Positions 49,601 through 60,400 of a stretch of DNA of 64,000 nt are shown here, piece after piece. The stretch is from Nephromyces sp. MM_2019. Its lineage: Eukaryota > Apicomplexa > Aconoidasida > Nephromycida. The translations under genes and the position numbers were made by a program. The first letter of the stretch is position 1, and every line of letters begins with the position of its first letter. The stretch lies in contig JADHZB010001838.1 in the NCBI GenBank assembly GCA_015657535.1, positions 54,394-118,393 of the forward strand, read 5' to 3'. Below the pieces are notes generated by a model. That model did not search any database. It saw nothing but the letters and a program-made list of their open reading frames with translations, and was not told the DNA's origin.

Positions 49601-52600
49601 GCTAATGAAAATATAGAAAAACATCGACTAAAACCAAGAGAGTAGAATGCCAGAGAAGAAATATATATGGGTAACACACGGTATGATTTACGATTAAAAG
49701 AGAAGAAGCAGCGAAACAAGCCTGCAAAATCAAATTTTCTGCTCGATAATGGGCAGGAATTTGAGAGGAAAACGTGGCAAATGATGTCCAAACATACAAG
49801 TAAAGAGTTTTTATTATGAAAAAAAGAGTAAACACAGCGTATCAAGCTGATGGGTTGATCTAATAGTGGAAATTATACGACAGTTATACAAGAAGAACTA
49901 AGCAAATCTGCATAATAAAAACCTAGTTAAAAAATGATTTTTTTTTCGAAAAAAGTGCCACCTAGAATCAATTCTCGTCAAAATAGGCTTCGCCAAAAAT
50001 TTGAATCAATAAAACTCCAAATTTCCGCGATCTTGATTAAAAACTTAAAAAAAGAAGTTTAATCAATATATTCTCCAAGAAAACTTCAAATTTCCGCGAA
50101 TTTGATCAAATATCCCTCTTCCAAAAAGATTACCAATAAAAAAAAACCCGCAAAAACACCTTTTTAAAAAGCAGAAAAAACATGAAATAAGCATTTTTCA
50201 AAGTATTAAAGAAAGTGGCGTGACTATATTAGCTCAGCTTACGTAGTTTTTCAGCTTAGCCACGATAATCTGATGATAAGCCCTATGTGTAATAAGCCTG
50301 TTAATCAATGCATAAAAGAACTTTCAGCAGCAATCAGATTATTCCACAGCGAGTAAAACTTAGCTTTCAGATAGAGGATGAAATATTGTGATTTCAGCAC
50401 TTCTCCTAATCAGCAAAAATAGTATGCACGCATCATCATCGTTGCAGCTACAACGGAAGAAGCTTGAAGAGATTTCTAGCTGCGTTTAAATTCATTGGAA
50501 AAACATCAAAAAAGTGGAGATTTCAAATTAATTCGAAGATCAAAAGATGAAAAAGAGATTCTCGCCATGGAAAAGGAGTGCGAAATACATATGGAGAGAT
50601 CTAATTAAAAAAAAAGAGAAGATGAAACGCACCGCCAATTAAATTTTTCTATGCCTTTATTTTCATCATATTTTTTTTCAAAAATTTTTTTTTTTTTTAA
50701 AGTATCACCACCAGATGCTCATTCTAATGTCTCTCACAATAGGAATTGAAAAAGTAAAGCTATGAGCTATGAATATCTCCAAAAATATTAAATAGCAGTT
50801 TCAGTGATTATTACTCAGGTGAAATATTATCGCTGGCAACGCATTGAAATTCCTGGAGAGAAAGGTTATCTGAGCACCTCATTCAATTCAAATTTCGGCT
50901 AGTGTTCCGCTACTCTGTATGCCTTGATTGTAATTGTGAGTATGCGAGTGGCAAACTTGGCATGAAGTGTGTGATTCTCGTGCGTGTAATACATTTTTGA
51001 TGAATATATGCTAGACAACAGTCAGCAGAATAAAACAATGTGCTTGAGAAATAATTTGATCGAATTAGAGCTGCAGAAAGAGCTCAAGCGAGCAGCAAAG
51101 ACTTAGTGAATATAAGAATTTTTCAGAGTTAAATACATGCTAATTTAAGTTTATACATGAATCCTTGAGAATAAAGTGTAAAAATTTGGAGGAAAAATGA
51201 TTGGGAGAAATATATGATAAAAGTATGAAAAAAATCGAGATTTGGAAAAATGTAGATCTAACCCCTTACTATGGAATTATCGCGTAAATTAAAAAACCGG
51301 CGAAAAATTTGGAATGAACAGTGGACAGAGGCATAGTGATTACATACATTAGCTGTTCAGCGATGAAGCAGACAAACATCCAGACTTTAGGCAGTAAAGC
51401 AAGTTAACTACGATCATCGCTAAGAAGCAAAAAAATTTAACCTTCACAATATAGACGGCAGGTGAATCGATTTTTCATCAGAGCAAATTTTAAGCGATTC
51501 AAAGTACTTTTTGCGGCAAGAAGCAGACAGTATAAATATCATATACTTCAATATTAATAAACTTATGAAAGACCTACATAAAGATGTGAAAAACATAGCC
51601 ATCTCGTGATGGGCACTCTTAATGAGATGGTAGTTAGATGAAATGCTAGGCAGGCGAGAAAAAGGGGTAAACACAAAACAAAAGGCATTTCTCGTGTTTC
51701 TGCTATCAAAATACTCCCAAAATTTGAATAGAAAACGGCATAACATTTTCAGGTAATAAATCCCAAGGAAAACACTAAAATTTAGCAGCTATGCAATCGA
51801 AAAAATCTTACCTACCCATCAATGTCAAAGTACAGAGCTCTTGGCGAGTTCTGTTGAATGCACTCATAGAGAGCGGTTCCGGAGCCATTTTCGTAACGAA
51901 CTCTTAGATAGTTCCAAAGTTTCATATGACTAGGGAAGAGAGTATATTTTTTTACTACTTTTGATCTTCCTAGAGGATCTAAATTGGGAAAAAAAACGGT
52001 TCGTAGAGCGATATATACTATTTGATCTCATTTTTAGCAAATTCCCTTTTTAATAACTTTATTAGATACAGCTAAACTACTTAAAAGTACATGAAGAAAT
52101 TAAAATTGCATCAGAGAAATGCAAAAAAAAGGTAAAATGAGGCATCTATTGAGGGTTAATAAAAGCAAAAGTTTCCCTACTTTAGGTTTTCTTCAACAAG
52201 ATCGCAAAGAAATCATCAGGGCATCTCAAATTGTTTTAAAAAAACATCGCTAAAAACAACAAAAACTCCCTTAATTATATAGTTTGCAATGCATATCATA
52301 GTCACTTCATTGAGGCCATAAATAAACAGAAAAGATAAAAATCGAGAAAAATTTTCATATGAAAACTACAGAGGCATTTATAGTCCAAATATAAAAAACA
52401 TAAAACATTCGCATAACAGCAGCGTAGAATGATAAAATCGAAAGCCTCAAATGATAAAAGGCAGGAATATGCTAGCTATTTTGCATAAAAGTTCCTCTAA
52501 TGAGTCTACTCTAAAGCTTACGCTAAGATTTCGCAAATTGAATAAGCAAAGCCAGTGAAGCTACATAGATAGAAAAATTTACACCAAGTTCAACTCAAAC

Positions 52601-54074
52601 TGGAATAAAATGAAAAGAAAGGCATTTTTACCAAAAAAATATAGGCGTCACACACACATAACAATGCTAGCACTTGTGTCATTAAATGAGTCTATGAATA
52701 CAATTTTTTTCAGAATTGATCTCTGAAGCTTAAAACCGCTGAAAGAACAATTTTAAAAAACGAATCACCAGGTAATATCTACCCTGATTTTTGGGTGTAC
52801 TTAAACTTTTCACCCTACACCTAACATACAACTTTCTGCAGACAATTTCTCACAATTTTTTGCCTATTCAGCAGACGTTTCATACTAAGAAGTTGCCTTT
52901 TCCTTGACCCCTAGTTTGTGCTTACCACTGATTTTTGAGATGTAGTCCTTAGCGACTATAATTGAGCGCTCTGGATGTTTAAAGCTCATCAGGTCATTAA
53001 CTGTTGGCCACCACATGCAGCCATCATCAAAGCGGCTAAATCCCTAAAAATTCACTCGAAGAACGCAAATCATTATGATATGAAATCAGGAAGGATTAAA
53101 AAAAATTTTAACGCAAAGTTAGCGCGGAATAAGGAGTGTGCCAAGGAGAGGCATAGAAGCTAAAGATAATTGAACGTATACAATAAGCAAAGAACAAATT
53201 TTGAACTAATTTTAGCCAAAGAAAGGCTTCTGAAGGACCTGAAAACATTCTAAAGTATTCAGCTATCTTGTAGCGATATGCTGCCATTTTTTTAAGGATA
53301 GCATACAAAGGCATTGTGGAAGCCAAAAGAAAAGTAGGAATATAACGCTAACCCCATCATGCAAAGCATTGCGGGAACAATAAGAAAAGTAAAAAAAAAT
53401 CCAAGCATATAAGGTTAGCCTCTTTTCATCACTTTACCTCGTGGTATATCACCGCAGCATATGAAAATTCGATTCGAAATATTAATGAGCGGGCAGCTTT
53501 ATTTTTTAGAGACGCGCTACAGCCTCCGTGTAACAGAAATACCCAAAATAAGACAATTTGCTACGGCTTTTTAAATGGCGGTTTTCAGTCATTATTCGCC
53601 TATTTCAAAGCTTATGAATCTTTGCTATTTTTGGTATCACAAACTTAAAAGTCATCAAATAAAACTGGGATTTTAGAGGCATTAAAACAATCACCAGATC
53701 TCAATAAACCAAAGACCCTTCCAAACATTACTGCAAAAAAAATCGCGTATTGTTGCTACGGGGAGTCTCACAATTTTCCTGGGACAAACGGTCTGGAAGG
53801 TTTTTTTCTGGTAAGTAATTATTTTGTTGGCTTCGGCATGCATAGGTCTCCTTACTGCTTGAGCGCAGCTGAACGTTGATAACCCCAAGAAGCTACTGCT
53901 ACAGCAGTTAAAAAGCTCCAGAATGAGCGTGTTATGAGCAAGCAACCGGGTCAACTTTCCAGCATTCCGGCTGGAGACTATGTAGCGGAAAGATAGTTGA
54001 TTTGAACAGGAAAATTTTTGCCGCATTTGCTCGGTGAAGATCTCATAATACGCATTTTTTATTAGGAGTGACAT
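43668..54074 (-). CDS. PRIMPOL: PrimPol-like archaeo-eukaryotic primase, many small exons (incomplete model)
   Basis: Exons on the - strand, 5' to 3': 54074-53856 (ATG, MSLLIKNAYYEIFTEQMRQK, donor GCA|GTAAGG), 53043-52926 (GFSRFDDGCMWWPTVNDLMS), 51929-51816, 48126-48019, 47256-47010, 46338-46292, 45602-45521 (donor GTGAGT) and 43837-43668. Three archaeo-eukaryotic primase motifs appear in order. Motif I is RALYFDID at about 51.8 kb, preceded by a YEC-IQQ segment like the YEVI of PrimPol. Motif II is KYSTHIIFP (S-x-H) at 48.05 kb. Motif III is VIDRNPYTKFQAFRG at 47.03 kb, like PrimPol's IDLxVYTxNRxFR. Then TGFVTYVNPEYRL and LRF resemble the segment after motif III. PrimPol reprimes DNA synthesis past lesions. 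Phases agree at 54074/53043, 48126/47256 and 47010/46338; missing exons are implied at 52.9-51.9, 51.8-48.1, 46.3-45.6 and 45.5-43.8 kb. I did not find the C-terminal zinc motif. The start and 3' end are tentative. Confidence 0.62.
45843..45965. repeat. Polypurine tract, about 120 bp
   Basis: This is an almost pure A/G run on the + strand made of gaaaaag/gagcgaaa-like words, interrupted by only a few C/T bases. It lies in a primase-locus intron, where it reads as polypyrimidine on the sense (-) strand. A + frame of Lys/Arg/Glu crosses it but is a composition artefact. Confidence 0.7.
47305..47400. repeat. Two-copy direct repeat, 63-bp period, beside a primase exon
   Basis: Copies at about 47305 (ttcatgtttgtgtgtgcaaa) and 47368 (ttcatgcatgtgtgtgcaaa) continue through atgccata. 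They lie in the intron just upstream of the exon starting at 47256 on the - strand. On the + strand they give a twice-repeated VCAKCH that is not otherwise supported as coding. Confidence 0.7.
50003..50114. repeat. Imperfect direct repeat around caaatttccgcga
   Basis: aatcaataaaactccaaatt-like and aatcaatatattctcc-like units, each followed by caaatttccgcga and ttgat, occur twice about 75 bases apart. They lie in non-coding A-rich sequence inside the primase locus. Confidence 0.55.
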
Positions 54075-54384
54075 AGAACTCGAATATCCTGCAGTGACAT
54101 CCCTTCACCTTGTCAAGATGAACATAATTACGCCTATTTCACTAAATTTATCTCAAGATTCATTCAGAAGAAGCAAAATTTTGGGGAGAATTACGCTCAG
54201 TAAAAATTTCACGACTAAAATGGTCTTTCTGGAGGACTGCAGGCTCTCATTCTCTGGCGTAAAGGAGACGATATACTTACGGCAGAACTCCCATTGCTTC
54301 CTCCTACCGCTTATGTCAGAAGGAACTCAAGGTTCTTACTTCCAAAAAAAAAGAATCACCTCCTCTTCTTTGCAGCACCTAGCA

Positions 54385-54600
54385 TGCTGACTCATGTTGT
54401 CCTCGGAAAGTATCATCGAATCTTCGGTGCAAATATATGGTTTACCTTCTTCAAACGCAGCACCCACGGCATGATAACATTTTTGCGCACACACTACATT
54501 GCGGATATTTATATATCTGATAACTAATACCTAAGTTGACATCAAGGTTCCGCATCGAACACATATCTGAAGATGCAATTTCTTGTCCAATTGTAGAGAC
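54385..54600 (-). other. Possible - strand Cys-rich exons
   Basis: On the - strand, a segment with ICVRCGTLMST (about 54.6-54.54 kb) is followed, after a plausible acceptor (gttatcag), by an open segment with VVCAQKCYHAVGAAFEEGKP and CTEDSMILSEDN ending near 54.39 kb. The CxxC and CxxxC pairs suggest a small zinc ribbon, but the exon borders are guesses. A + frame (54536-54748) also overlaps. It lies upstream of the primase start on the same strand. Confidence 0.25.
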
Positions 54601-55197
54601 TTTTTTTTGTCCGGTACTTTGTGCTACCGAAGCATTTTATGTTATAGTAAGAACCTGCTTGCGGCGCTTCAAGGCAAGATATCCTGTGAGCTTCACATTG
54701 AACCTTGAAGCCTATTATACTTTACCTCGACAAGGCGAGGGGCGGTAGAGACTAGAAAGTCAACAAATTTGTTCGGTCAGGATTTGCTCCAATATAAGTC
54801 AGTGGAACAGTAGAGCCAGAGTATTGAAATTTTTCGGTTTGTGGTACATGTGACAGCCGCTGAAGAGTAAGGTGGTCATGAAAAGTGAAGTGTAGAAAGC
54901 GGTTAGGTCCTATTGGAAGAAAAAGCTACTTTTATTCATTGCTGTACATCGCTCCGGAAATTTTACCTGTAAAACGGCTCATTTTATTAATAAGTAACCC
55001 ATCATAGTAAGTGGAACTCTCACTATGAATCTTTAGTGGCGCACCCTCCGTGAAATGGGGATTGGATGAAGCTTCTGCCTGTGAGCACAGTGCCGTAGAC
55101 ACTCAATTTTTACTTTTGGAGCTAAAACGCAGAATTTTTATTTCCTTTCAAATTCGTTGAATGCTGGCCAGTTCATTTTCTGATTATTGGTTGCATT

Positions 55198-55305
55198 GGC
55201 TTCCTCTTCTTCTTTCTCTTATTCTTCCTCTTCTTTTCCCTGTTATTCTAAGTCTTCTTGTTTTCCTGCTTCTTCCTCTTCTTCTGTTCCCTCTTTTACC
55301 GTCTA
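55198..55305. repeat. Polypyrimidine (CTT-rich) tract
   Basis: About 110 bases are dominated by ttcttcctcttcttttccc-like words with few purines on the + strand. It is intergenic, roughly 2 kb upstream of the UTP3 start. Confidence 0.7.
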
Positions 55306-56714
55306 ACTCCAGTTCTAGTATACTCAATAGCTGCTAGCCAGAAGTTTTGGACAGCGCATGACTTTCTTCTCTGCGGAGTGTGATGCTTCTATATATAGTT
55401 TCAGCTTTCATATATTTGGACCAAGTCCTTTGATGTCTAAATAAACTCCCGGATGGGTGAGTTGCCATGAAGTTATAAAACTTATAAAAAGTTAATAGCT
55501 CAACAAAAGTATTATTGATGAATTGAAAATATAAAAAATTATCTAACTGAACAGACTCCTTCCCGTTATTAGGATCTAAAGTTAATATATTCTCTCTCGT
55601 TATATTAACAAGTTTATATTTTATTAATTTTTACTTATCTCTACTACTTTAAAGAAAATGCCACAATAATTTCTAGCTTGAAATATTTGCGCTATACTCA
55701 CAACTGGAAAAGAGATTACTGCTAGTGCCAAAATAATGCAAAGTGTACCATTCTAATATGACGTCTGCATAGCAAAATAAGAAGTTATTTTGACAGCCCA
55801 AGGTATAAATCAAAGACGTAATTTCGTTTTATTGCTAAGCTTAGAACAGGGCTATTGAATAACAGGAGCTTTTGCTAGTTACGCCGCATACCTATGCGCG
55901 AATAGGTCATTTACCCTTTGAAATTGCAACTGCAAAATTATAGCCGCGATAACTTTACTTGAAGAATAAAGGAACTAACACTCCATGTAGGGGAGGCTGA
56001 AGAATTCGGGCTTTTCCAGTAGTATTTCTGCCGAGAATACACGCAACTGCTTCTTGTGGCATTTTAAAGCTGAAAAAACCCGTATCATCCGTTTTTAGCT
56101 CGAGGAATATCTTTATCGCTAGAAGCGAAGCCATCTTTGTTGTCTTGCTCTTTTCAAGTAGTTTTTACCTCTACAGGATTCTTCAAGATGATTGTAGGGA
56201 GGAGAAAAAGTACGGCTAAGCAGAAGTAATGCTAGGCTAGCGATATATGCTTAAGGGGATAATTTAAAACTAAAGAGCAAAATATTGTCACACAGAATAG
56301 ATTCGTATTCTTTATTTAGCGAATAAAGCAATACTAACTGAGCTGATTGTTGAAAAATGGTTGGAGATACCTTTTTCATGTTTCAACCTATAAAGTAGTG
56401 CTAAGAATCTGGTTTGCACGGAACAGCTGGAAATGCCTTTAGTATAATAATGAGTTATTTCATCAGTCCTCGTACATCCTCCCCGACGAGTTTTGATAAT
56501 GCGCTTGATTTTACTACTCATGAACTGTACTGCTTATCAGCGCATGAGGTGGTGATTCTCATCTAAGTTTGATTTAATCTATATTCTTTGCCTGTCGAAG
56601 TAGCGTTTTTCAGAACTTCAGGAGTTGGTTAATGCATCATAATAATACTCAGAATCTTTCTGACGTAAGAACCCCCCTAATTGTGTAGATCATAACAGGC
56701 AAATGAGATGCCCG

Positions 56715-56900
56715 TAATTCCAAGAGTACTCGTAGATTCACTGCAGTACTCGAAGTCACTCTAACACACACGCAGAGAAGCTCATAACTCCGAGGGTACT
56801 CGTAGTTTTACTGAAGTACTCGAAGTTAATCAAAACACACGCAGAGAAGCTTGAAATTCCAAGAGTACTCGCAGATTCACTGGAGTACTCGAAGCTAATG
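56715..56900. repeat. 70-bp tandem repeat, about 2.7 copies
   Basis: agtactcgtagattcact-like and agtactcgaag elements recur at about 56724, 56794 and 56863 (periods 70 and 69). Between them is aacacacacgcagagaagct. Within each unit agtactcg occurs twice about 20 bases apart, so the unit itself grew from a shorter repeat. It lies 520-700 bases upstream of the UTP3 ATG. Confidence 0.85.
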
Positions 56901-57420
56901 TAATCATTCCTTTGCTATACTGGGCATTCGATATCCAAAATGCGGTGCGCACACAATACTTTCATGGCGGTATGCTAGCGCCCACCATTCAGCACTATGA
57001 GCAGGCGCTATCAAGCTATTTTGCGGAGACCTTGAAATCCCGTAATATGTAGTGTCGTGGTATCGGGCTATTGTGTGCGCCGACAATCTTCACCCCTGTT
57101 TTGACGACTTCCCTCATCCGTCGTCTGTGTGTGTGGTGGCCAACGTATCGATATCTGCTCTGCTATTCAAGGTTAAGGTTGAAAATGCTCACTTTTTTCT
57201 GGTCTCCTCTACACGCGGCTCTACCTCTTTGGTGACTGAATTCGCTGTGTTGCTGCAGCTACAGTTTTATCTCTGGCTTATGGCTACTGGCTGCTCCAAA
57301 GGCAGAGACAGGCTGATTAGCTGAGGACACTGAACTTCAGCTCACGTCCATTCTTTCCCACATTTTTGTCTTCAGCAAGAGTGTTTTTCTGTACGCGTGT
57401 GTATATGCTTGCATTCACCA

Positions 57421-60400
57421 ATGAAGAGTCGTGGTTTTGCGCAAAAGCTGGATAGCCGGCGGGATAAGGTTCAGAATCTTGAAGATGAGGATGTATCGGG
57501 TGATTTCAGGGGTAAGTGATGGTGATTTCAGGGGTAGCTGATGATATTTCAAGTCGGAAGTGATGGTATTTCAAGCCTTATATGACGATATTCTCATCAT
57601 TCGTTATAATATATTATTTCATCTGGAGGCAAGTCCAAGTAAATTTTCATCTGAGTAACAAGCAGCTTCAAGTGGCTTTTGTATTGTGAAACGGATAGCC
57701 GAGCTGCCGAGCTTGGTTGCTAGGCTTTTGTAAGGTGCCTGATGGAGCGCTTCATGATAGCTTTGCCAGAATTTTCTAGTTAAAGAATAGTCTATACGAT
57801 GCATGTTTGGCTGGAAGAGAGGATGCTTGGGGAGTTTATATGCTTTTATAGATGTAATATCGCATGTAGATAAATTTTTAGGGTGTTCTGCCATGAATTA
57901 CTGCCCATACGACAAGCACCCTGGTCCAGTTATAAATTTGATGAAAATGAGGATGCGTGAAGTGTATTGAGATGATTGTGGGTCTTACTTAGCCAATGTT
58001 GGCTTTACTTATATTGCTTCTTGCTTCGCCTAAACCGGTAATTTATTTTGCGCTTGTTTGAAACGGGAGGTGCTATTGCGTGTGCGCTTATGAAATGAGG
58101 TAGTTCAGGTTTTTGCTTAGTTTCAGTTGTGCATAGATGAAAATGGCGAGCATTACGGATGATTTATTACGATATTTTTTGTTTTGTAGCAAAGTTGGTT
58201 GTCGTTGGATGTTTTATGGTAAAAAATCGCTAGAATTTACATGAAAATTTGTGCTTAAGCTTTCAATAATGTGTTTTTCTTTTATAAAAAACTAGAGCCT
58301 TTTTCTGGCGCTTGCGCAAGCAAGACAGCTATTTTGGTATGTATATAATGTGAGGCCCTGAATGGTACCTAGATCTTCTTGGAAGAATTTCTATATAAAT
58401 TTTTCCTTCCGGTTGAGGTATGTGGACCTGTTTGAGATATGGTAAGCAGCTATTTTTTCTCGTTTCAAATTCTATTATTCAGATTCAAGCGATGAAGAAT
58501 TGAATGAAAGGGATTTGGCATTGGATTTTGATGGCCTCGAAGTAGATGAAGGCTTATCGCAAGATGAAGAGGCGGAAACTGAAGGTGAAATTAAGTTCAT
58601 GCTGCTACCTTGTAGCTTTTTACCGTTTTTAGATTGTGGCTTTTTATACATTTGTAAGCATCTTTTAATTTTAATGCGCTGCAATCATTTATTTGACACT
58701 TTTGCTGTAGAGTTGTATCCCTGAGGAGGGACGGTTGCTTTCAAACTGTGATGATTAAAATTTGTCGATTTGGCTTTGTTTTATTCCGCTAAGGCTTATA
58801 TGTCATCTGTTTGTGTAATTGCGGGGTGGTTGTGTGAGCGTCTATGTTGGGTTCTCCTTTTCCTTCGGAAGTGAATTTTATTGGGGGTTTTTTCATTGTA
58901 GTTAATCTCATTGCATTAAAAGCGTGGAGCTGTCTTCTTCTCAAGGAAAATGTTTCTTTGTATTTTCTCAAGACGTTTCTTTGTTGTGATTCGTCTTCTT
59001 AGTGTCGCTGAAAATTGAAGTGTTGTGATGATTTCTTTAATAGCTTTGTTCTCGCTTTGTCATTCACTGCGCTGAAATTTTCAAGAGAAGTTGGCTTTGT
59101 GTTACCATTTGCTCCAAACTGCTTTTTAAGGGTTTATCGTTACTTAATGAACTTATATTATTAGAGCATCCCTACTAAGAGAAATCCTTCGTACGCTACT
59201 ATGTCTAATAGCATTCTTCTCCATTTTATACTCTACAAGCTCTTTTCCAAAGGAGACTGCGTTCGCATATCACATTTTTTTCTGCTTAATCGGAAGAATT
59301 CGATAACCTTCTCTCTGTGCTTTCCTTGCTAGATGATGAACAGGATACTGCTCCCAGTACTAGCTGGGGAAAGGGAGTCCAGAATTATTATGAAGGTAAC
59401 CTAGATGAGTCTTCATCTGAGGATGGTGAGGATCTCGATGCTCAAATAGAGGAAGCTAACAGAATAGCTAATGAGCAGTTTGACGGACTCGAAGAGGGAG
59501 ATTTTAGCTTTAAAGACATCATTAAATCTGGTAAAGGATTTGAACACGATGCAGCTCTTAAGAGAGGCTTGAAAGATCGTCTCAGTTCAAAACGAGAAGC
59601 TTTCGATGCCTTGGACGTTTTAGAAAAGGTTGAAAATAGCCTATTGTTTGTTTCACACGCTGCCTAGTAATTGCATTGATATCGCTATCTCATTTAGGAT
59701 AGCCACAACTTCAGCTTTATGGTGGCGAATCTGCTTCTCACACATACAATTTGTGATTTTTTATGAAGATTTTCACACTTGTTACGACTTGATTTTCGAC
59801 TCTTGTAACTTTGCTTTTTCTTCTCTTTGTATGTTTTTTTTCCCAGTATAGTCTCCTTGGTTAGCTTTTGCTTGCTGCCATTTCATCATCTTGTGCTGCT
59901 TAATTTCAGTAGAAACGCTGACCAATTTGCTTTCCTCATTGCTTTCTTCACTTTCTTCCCTTTTCTATGCAGTGGAAAAAGGCAGAAAATGCGTTTGTTT
60001 ATTTTTTTATTTTTTATTTCCGATAATATTTGATACACAGCATTCATCATTAAACCGTGTGTGTGCTTATTCTGCTCCCAGAGTGCACGTAACCCCCCTT
60101 TATAGGAAGATTCTACACCATATTATTCATCGTTAAGGCATTATGTGTGTTAATTTTAATCTTAAATCTAGCTGCTTATGTCCTAGGCTGGACAGTCATT
60201 TATTGGAGAAGTTGAATTATTCTGGTTTATGCTGTGGCACTTGGTGTTTAAAGTTTTGCTGACTTCTTGCCGAGGTATTTTCAGATTTGTGTGTCTGTGT
60301 GTGCTTCTCCGTGTGCTTTTGTGCTTCTCCATGTGTGTGTGATATTTTATTCTCTTTGAAATGCATCCAGGAACTCAACTTCATGCTTGAAGGGACCCAA

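Larger units (their letters stand above)
54750..57420. other. Intergenic region upstream of UTP3
   Basis: No gene is supported. Notable content is a C/T-rich tract at about 55198-55305 and a 70-bp tandem repeat at 56715-56900. A - frame with ATG at 56521-56312 (69 codons, RIIKTRRGGCTRTDEITHYY) and one at 57086-56904 (60 codons) are weak candidates. The last few hundred bases should contain the UTP3 promoter. Confidence 0.4.

Noticed and set aside
49522..49845. 107-codon - strand hydrophobic frame that looks like a membrane protein
   Set aside because: Typical translation of T-rich intron sequence; no acceptor or donor pair with matching phase.
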